From positions 1 to 8,046 of the forward strand of contig DAOTXP010000016.1 of the NCBI GenBank assembly GCA_034435275.1: 8,046 nt of DNA, given 5' to 3'. The position numbers were made by a program, and so were the translations under genes. Source of the stretch: JBFMCC01 sp034435275. Lineage in GTDB: Bacteria > Chloroflexota > Anaerolineae > Anaerolineales > Villigracilaceae. Below the pieces are notes generated by a model. The model was not told the DNA's origin and did not search any database. It worked only from the letters and a program-made list of their open reading frames with translations. Below, in pieces: positions 4,177 through 8,046 of the stretch (positions are counted from its first letter, which is position 1; each line of letters opens with the position of its first letter).

Positions 4177-6474
4177 ATGCGACGCAGGACTTCGGTTTTT
4201 CGCTGGCTATCCGCGGGTGTGATGGTGCTGGCCCTCCTGCTCGGCGCGTCCGGAGGGGCGGGGGCGAATGAGGAAAGAAATGTCTCTGTTGCGCCTCCCT
4301 ACTTTGACAATCCAACTACCACTGTTTTTATCAACGAGATCCATTATGACAATACTGGCGGCGACACCGGTGAAGCAATAGAAATTGTTGGCCCGGCGGG
4401 AACGGATCTGGCCGGTTGGAGCCTCGTGTTATATAACGGGAATGGCGGCGCAGTTGATTTTACTGTCACGCTAAGCGGTGTCATTCCTAATCAACAGGGC
4501 GGCTACGGAACCTTAAGTTTTGCAACCACCGGCATCCAAAACGGTTCACCGGATGGCGTTGCCTTGGTAGATGCCGGCAACGCAGTCATACAGTTTCTGA
4601 GTTATGAAGGTACGTTTGCGGCGGTCGGCGGTGCGGCTGATGGACTTACCAGTACAGACATCGGTGTCAGCGAGACCGGCAACGAGCCGGTAGGTGAGTC
4701 GCTCCAGTTAACAGGACTTGGAACCACTTACGGCGACTTTACGTGGAGTTCATCCGCTGCAAATACTTTTGGGAGTCCGAACACGGGGCAAGCCTTTGAT
4801 TTAGCGCCTACGGTCATCAATACTTCGCCAGTGAACGGTGCAACCAATGTCGCCGTCGACTCGAATATTGTCATCACCTTTAGCGAGCCTGTTGACGTAC
4901 CTGCAGATAATTCTTGGTTCTCTATCTTGTGTATAAACGGCAGTGGGCCGCATACTGCGGCGGTTACTGGCGGTCCAACCGTCTTTACGCTCAACCCCGA
5001 CACAGATTTTGTCACTGACGAGAACTGCGATGTATTTGTTTCGGCTACTGCTGTTACGGATCAAGATACCGGCGATCCGCCGGATAACATGGATGCGAAT
5101 TACTCCTTCAGTTTTGGAACGCTGATCACTGCGACGCCCACCAGATCGCTCACACCCTCCAGAACCCCGTCTCCCACGCGCACCCCCACACCGACCCCAA
5201 CATCCACGCCCGTCCGAACCGTCATGATCAATGAGGTCGGCTGGATGGGGACCAGTTCCAGCAACACGGGCGACGAGTGGGTGGAACTGTATGGGCCTCC
5301 GAACATGGATGTGACCGGCTGGAGACTGGTGGGCGGGGACCTCAGCCCGGACATCACACTCGCCGGGTCAACGGACGCGAACGGTTTCTTCGTCATCGCC
5401 TCGAACACCAGTGTTTTTCTGTCCTTTACTTATGGACAGGTTGACAGCACGCTGATCATCGAAAACACCGAGGAGTCGCTTCAACTGTTCGACGACAATG
5501 GTGTATTGATGGACACGGTGACGCCCATCCTCATCAGCGGCGTGAACCGCTGGCCGGCCGGTTGTGGGCCGTCGGGTTATACGTGTCTAACCACGAATGT
5601 ATGCACGAAGAACAGCAGTAATACCAATTACGCCAGCATGGAGCGGCGCGGCAACACCCCGGATATCGGGGCAAATTGGTTTACCTATGCCTCCACGCCG
5701 ACAACCCCTGTCCTGGATCGCAACAACAAGGTGGTGTGCGGGTCGCCGGGACAGGCCAACTGGGCTTACGGTGTCACTGCCACTCCTTCCAAGACCCCCT
5801 CCCGCACGCCCACCGTCACGCGCACGCGCACGCCGACGCCCTTCCCGACGCCAATTCCGATTGTGGTCATCAACGAGGTCATGCCGCGCGCCGGTCACGA
5901 CTGGAACGGCGATGGCACTGTGGATGTCTACGACGAATTCATCGAGATCAAAAATGTTGGCTCTCTGCCGGCCAATCTGAGCAACTATAAACTGGACGAT
6001 GAGAAAGAGGGCGGGTCTGCGCCTTACACGTTGCGGAGCCTGATCCTGGACCCGGGCGAGCGCGCCGTCTTCTACGGTTCGGAGACGGGGATCCTGTTGA
6101 GCGACGGCGGCGATACGGTGCTTCTGTTGAACGCCAGAGGCACCATCGTGGACGCTTACACCTATTCTATAGCGGAAGAGCCCGACCGGTCCTTCTGCCG
6201 CCTGTTCAGCAACCCCGGCTACTGGCGCGAGAACTGCTTCCCCACGCCCGGACTCGAGAATGGCTACAGCGGACGCTATCCGCCCGGCCCGGACGGCTCT
6301 CACGAACCGGTCTGCCTGATGCCCGATACCGCCCCGGATGACTTTATCGAGGCCGAGTGCGAATCAGCCGGGCTGGGCATCTGGAATCCCGAATACTGGA
6401 ATACATTCCCCGGCGAGGGCAAAGAGCGCTGGATCCCGAACGAGAACGAAAAAGACCCGACGGTTTACAACTGA
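4177..6474 (+). CDS. Secreted multi-domain protein with three lamin-tail domains
   Basis: This 765-residue protein has a signal peptide (MRRR, then a hydrophobic run at 15-24, likely cleaved near 30) and no C-terminal anchor, so it is probably exported. Modules in order: a first lamin-tail domain from FINEIHYDN (about 49-143); a bacterial Ig-like (SbsA/Big_5-type) domain with SPVNGATNVAV and ITFSEPVDVP (about 210-315); a Thr/Pro linker (319-348); a second lamin-tail domain from VMINEVGW (349 on) with Cys463, 470, 476 and 521; a second Thr/Pro linker (534-561); and a third lamin-tail domain from VVINEV (563 on) containing an EF-hand-like DWNGDGTVDVYDE (575-587). Such domains probably mediate surface or matrix binding; no catalytic domain is visible. 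The ATG at 4177 is preferred because it opens a canonical signal peptide. An ATG at 4168 or TTG at 4153 would add 3 or 8 residues and would start in the -10 box or the terminator tail. The first third is clearly lower in GC than the rest. Confidence 0.85.
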   Translation: MRRRTSVFRWLSAGVMVLALLLGASGGAGANEERNVSVAPPYFDNPTTTVFINEIHYDNTGGDTGEAIEIVGPAGTDLAGWSLVLYNGNGGAVDFTVTLSGVIPNQQGGYGTLSFATTGIQNGSPDGVALVDAGNAVIQFLSYEGTFAAVGGAADGLTSTDIGVSETGNEPVGESLQLTGLGTTYGDFTWSSSAANTFGSPNTGQAFDLAPTVINTSPVNGATNVAVDSNIVITFSEPVDVPADNSWFSILCINGSGPHTAAVTGGPTVFTLNPDTDFVTDENCDVFVSATAVTDQDTGDPPDNMDANYSFSFGTLITATPTRSLTPSRTPSPTRTPTPTPTSTPVRTVMINEVGWMGTSSSNTGDEWVELYGPPNMDVTGWRLVGGDLSPDITLAGSTDANGFFVIASNTSVFLSFTYGQVDSTLIIENTEESLQLFDDNGVLMDTVTPILISGVNRWPAGCGPSGYTCLTTNVCTKNSSNTNYASMERRGNTPDIGANWFTYASTPTTPVLDRNNKVVCGSPGQANWAYGVTATPSKTPSRTPTVTRTRTPTPFPTPIPIVVINEVMPRAGHDWNGDGTVDVYDEFIEIKNVGSLPANLSNYKLDDEKEGGSAPYTLRSLILDPGERAVFYGSETGILLSDGGDTVLLLNARGTIVDAYTYSIAEEPDRSFCRLFSNPGYWRENCFPTPGLENGYSGRYPPGPDGSHEPVCLMPDTAPDDFIEAECESAGLGIWNPEYWNTFPGEGKERWIPNENEKDPTVYN
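5131..5220 (+). repeat. Thr/Pro-rich linker repeat 1
   Basis: This low-complexity stretch encodes repeated TPT, SRTP and TRTP units between the Ig-like domain and the second lamin-tail domain. It is an extended, probably glycosylated or flexible spacer. Similar DNA recurs at 5776-5859, so the two could recombine and drop the module in between. Confidence 0.75.
5776..5859 (+). repeat. Thr/Pro-rich linker repeat 2
   Basis: A second spacer of the same kind (TATPSKTPSRTP, then TRTRTPTPFPTP) joins the second and third lamin-tail domains. It shares the TPSRTP unit with the first linker. Confidence 0.75.
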
Positions 6475-6488
6475 CCCGCCTTGTGCAG

Positions 6489-6526
6489 AACGTCCCGAAG
6501 GTTTAGACGAGAGCCTTCGGGACGTT
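6489..6526. terminator. Hairpin between convergent genes
   Basis: AACGTCCCGAAGG (6489-6501) pairs perfectly over 13 bp with CCTTCGGGACGTT (6514-6526) around a 12-nt loop. It lies 14 nt after the lamin-tail stop and 25 nt from the end of the opposing kinase gene. The plus-strand tail (TCGTAATTT) is only moderately T-rich, so termination is likely but not textbook; it could serve both directions. Confidence 0.65.
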
Positions 6527-6551
6527 TCGTAATTTACCCTTTACGTTTATT

Positions 6552-7217
6552 TCAGTCCTCCGCAGCCCTTGCCACTTCATCCGGCTCGAAGACCACCTCA
6601 TCCTTGCCGGTCAACTTCTCTTCCATTTTTTCGATGATCAACTTCAAGTGACCGGGGTGGGCCACAAAGTCCAGGTCGTCGCCGGGCACGGTCAGCACGG
6701 GGCAGAGGGTGAAGCCTGCGATCCAACTCTCGTAGAGCGAATTGAGTCCTTCGAGGTAATCGGGCGCAATGGACCGTTCGTAGTCGCGGCCGCGGTTGGC
6801 GATGCGGTTGAGCAGGGTGGGTACCGAGGCCCGCAGGTAGATGACCAGATCCGGGGGCGGCAGGAAGCGCAGGGTCGTCTCGTAGAGTTCGCGGTAGGTC
6901 TGGTAGTCGCGCAGCTGGATGTGTCCCTGCAGGAACAGATTCTGGGCGAAGATCTCAGCGTCCTCATAGACGCTCCTGTCTTGGATCACCGAGGCCGGGT
7001 GCTGGGCCAGTTCGTGATGCGCCCGCAAACGGTGCGTGAGGAAGAAGACCTGCGAGTGGAATGACCAGGCGTTCATGTTGCGGTAAAAATCGGCAAGATA
7101 CGGGTTTTCAGTGACCGGCTCATAGAATGGCTCCCAACCCAGTTTGGCGCACAACTTTCCCACCAGCGTGGATTTCCCCACTCCAATGTTGCCTGCCACC
7201 GCCACGAATTTTTTCAT
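6552..7217 (-). CDS. Deoxynucleoside kinase, deoxyadenosine/deoxycytidine-kinase-like (YaaF type)
   Basis: A 221-residue P-loop kinase of the dCK/dGK family, acting in cytosolic salvage of deoxynucleosides. The P-loop is GNIGVGKST (9-17). Glu33 in FYEPVTENPYL is the expected catalytic base. FHSQVFF (53-59) carries the base-contacting Gln56. QDRSVYED (79-86) holds the Asp-Arg-Ser motif of the dAK/dCK branch, unlike the SDY form in the kinase at 1616-2254. The lid has R138, R142, R144 and R148. A short acidic tail follows residue 205. The frame extends 27 codons upstream, but the ATG at 7217 is the right start: GGGAG lies 5 nt before it, the P-loop then sits at the usual distance from the N-terminus, and the extension would run through a perfect hairpin. 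It is 49 bp downstream of the DsbA-like gene and probably co-transcribed with it. Confidence 0.92.
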   Translation of the reverse strand: MKKFVAVAGNIGVGKSTLVGKLCAKLGWEPFYEPVTENPYLADFYRNMNAWSFHSQVFFLTHRLRAHHELAQHPASVIQDRSVYEDAEIFAQNLFLQGHIQLRDYQTYRELYETTLRFLPPPDLVIYLRASVPTLLNRIANRGRDYERSIAPDYLEGLNSLYESWIAGFTLCPVLTVPGDDLDFVAHPGHLKLIIEKMEEKLTGKDEVVFEPDEVARAAED

Positions 7218-7236
7218 ACGCGCTCCCGTCGGGTAG

Positions 7237-7264
7237 ACAGAGACGACCCGAAGGTCGTCTCTGT
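7237..7264 (-). other. Perfect 12-bp intercistronic hairpin with CGAA loop
   Basis: ACAGAGACGACC (7237-7248) pairs fully with GGTCGTCTCTGT (7253-7264) across CGAA. It starts 2 nt after the stop codon of the DsbA-like gene in the direction of transcription and ends 19 nt before the kinase start. There is no U-run on the minus strand, so it more likely tunes or stabilises the upstream message than ends it. Confidence 0.7.
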
Positions 7265-7266
7265 AA

Positions 7267-8013
7267 CTAGGGTATTTCTCCGGCCAGTTCTCTGTCAATT
7301 ACACTCTTGAAGACTTCGATGGGTTGCGCGCCGACGATTGCCAGGCCGTTGACGAAAAAGGTCGGTGTGGAGCGAATGCCCAGATTAATGGCAAAGTCCA
7401 TATCGGCCTGGATCGCGTCCGCGTTGGGGTTCTCAACCAGGCAGATCTCGAAGGCAGCCACGTCCAGACCCAGGTCGCTCGCATATTGTTTGTAAGCATC
7501 CTGCCCCAACTCATACTTGCCGCTGAACAGCGCGTCGTGATAGGGCCAGTAGGCATTCTGGTCGCCGGCGCATTCGGCCGCGATGGCGGCCGGCATGGCC
7601 TCCGGGTGGATCGAGGTCAACGGCAGGTTGCGATACACGAGACGGATCTTGCCGGGGTAGGCAGCCATCAATTCGTTGTAAACCTGCTGGTGCCAGCGCA
7701 GGCAGTACGGACACTGATAATCGCTGAACTCGACAATGACGATCTCCGCGTCCTCCGGACCGATGCCCGGGTGGCCCTCCCAGGGGATGTCGTAGCGGAC
7801 GATCTCCGGCGTCGGCGTGGGAGCCGAATTCTGGACCGGGGTGTCCGCGGCCTGCGCCGGGACGGCGGCAACTGCCCCGCCTCGGCCCCAGGCCATGTAA
7901 CCGACGAGTACGCCCACGGCGAAAGCCAGCACCACGAGGACCGAATAAAAGTGGCTGCGCCTGAATAGAACGAAATCTTCGTCTTGTATTTGAGGAGGTT
8001 CGGATAGTTTCAT
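7267..8013 (-). CDS. Membrane-anchored DsbA-like thiol:disulfide oxidoreductase
   Basis: This 248-residue protein has a short cytosolic N-terminus, a membrane anchor at about 23-42, a Pro/Ala/Thr-rich spacer (50-70) and an extracytoplasmic thioredoxin-fold domain of the DsbA/BdbD (Thioredoxin_4) type. The active site is CPYC (101-104) in EFSDYQCPYC, and the cis-proline is Pro217 in RSTPTFFVNG. The insert has the family's YWPYHDALFSG stretch (155-165). Cys148 (AECAGD) and Cys191 (EICLVEN) are at positions where this group often has extra cysteines. It likely forms or isomerises disulfides in exported proteins. The ATG at 8013 is chosen because TGATATAAT ends 7 nt upstream and no Shine-Dalgarno is present, which predicts a leaderless message. 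No DsbB/VKOR partner is in the window. The lamin-tail protein nearby has several cysteines and could be a client, but that is speculation. Confidence 0.93.
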   Translation of the reverse strand: MKLSEPPQIQDEDFVLFRRSHFYSVLVVLAFAVGVLVGYMAWGRGGAVAAVPAQAADTPVQNSAPTPTPEIVRYDIPWEGHPGIGPEDAEIVIVEFSDYQCPYCLRWHQQVYNELMAAYPGKIRLVYRNLPLTSIHPEAMPAAIAAECAGDQNAYWPYHDALFSGKYELGQDAYKQYASDLGLDVAAFEICLVENPNADAIQADMDFAINLGIRSTPTFFVNGLAIVGAQPIEVFKSVIDRELAGEIP

Positions 8014-8020
8014 GCGGCGG

Positions 8021-8029
8021 ATTATATCA
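8021..8029 (-). promoter_or_regulatory. Extended -10 promoter of the DsbA-like gene, leaderless type
   Basis: On the minus strand TGATATAAT combines a perfect -10 hexamer with the TGn extension, which can work without a good -35. Seven bases separate it from the ATG, so the mRNA should begin at or very near the start codon. The -35 position is at the window edge and cannot be judged. Confidence 0.65.
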
Positions 8030-8046
8030 GAGGAAGAATCCGAAAG

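Noticed and set aside
5587..6303. 238-codon minus-strand frame opposite the lamin-tail gene, and the 214-codon plus-strand frame opposite the DsbA-like gene (7324-7968)
   Set aside because: Both are antisense to genes with strong domain evidence and read as low-information, Arg/Val/Gly-rich shadow translations.
7218..7298. 27-codon N-terminal extension of the dAK-like kinase
   Set aside because: It overlaps the stop of the DsbA-like gene and a perfect 12-bp hairpin, lacks a ribosome site at 7298, and would push the P-loop too far from the N-terminus for the family.

Overview
The window looks like chromosomal DNA from a GC-rich bacterium, most likely a Chloroflexota (Anaerolineae-like) species. 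This is an inference from three things: a SpoVS protein with no other sporulation genes in view, a secreted lamin-tail-domain protein whose modules are joined by Thr/Pro linkers, and two different deoxynucleoside kinases. Nothing in the sequence fixes the taxonomy. I see no rRNA, tRNA, CRISPR array, transposase or phage gene.

Layout. On the minus strand, 1-1527 holds a GT4 glycosyltransferase followed, with a 4-nt ATGA overlap, by a polytopic membrane protein cut by the window edge; together they suggest envelope glycan synthesis. On the plus strand, 1616-3360 holds a deoxyguanosine-kinase-like gene and a nucleotidyltransferase-fold protein of unknown substrate, separated by a long imperfect palindrome (2255-2316). 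The only long gene-free stretch is 3361-3808. It carries six DnaA-box-like 9-mers, two of them perfect, then an AT-rich tract and a good promoter for spoVS (3809-4069). After a hairpin and a terminator-like element comes a 765-residue secreted protein with three lamin-tail domains (4177-6474). A strong hairpin separates it from the convergent pair on the minus strand: a deoxyadenosine-kinase-like gene (6552-7217) and, upstream of it, a membrane-anchored DsbA-like thiol oxidoreductase (7267-8013).

How the genes relate. The two kinases correspond to the dGK and dAK/dCK types that are neighbours in Bacillus and form a heterodimer in Lactobacillus. Here they sit about 4.3 kb apart and point toward each other, so the cell probably has a complete purine deoxynucleoside salvage pair. 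The DsbA-like enzyme acts outside the membrane, and the secreted lamin-tail protein carries several cysteines, but a direct link is only a guess.

The item most worth a second look is 3402-3770: DnaA boxes at two-turn spacing, a second tandem pair, a DnaA-trio-like stretch and an AT-rich tract. It resembles a replication origin or a DnaA-controlled region, although dnaA and dnaN are not in the window. A second pattern is that three genes have a -10 hexamer ending 6-7 nt before the ATG, which predicts leaderless mRNAs.
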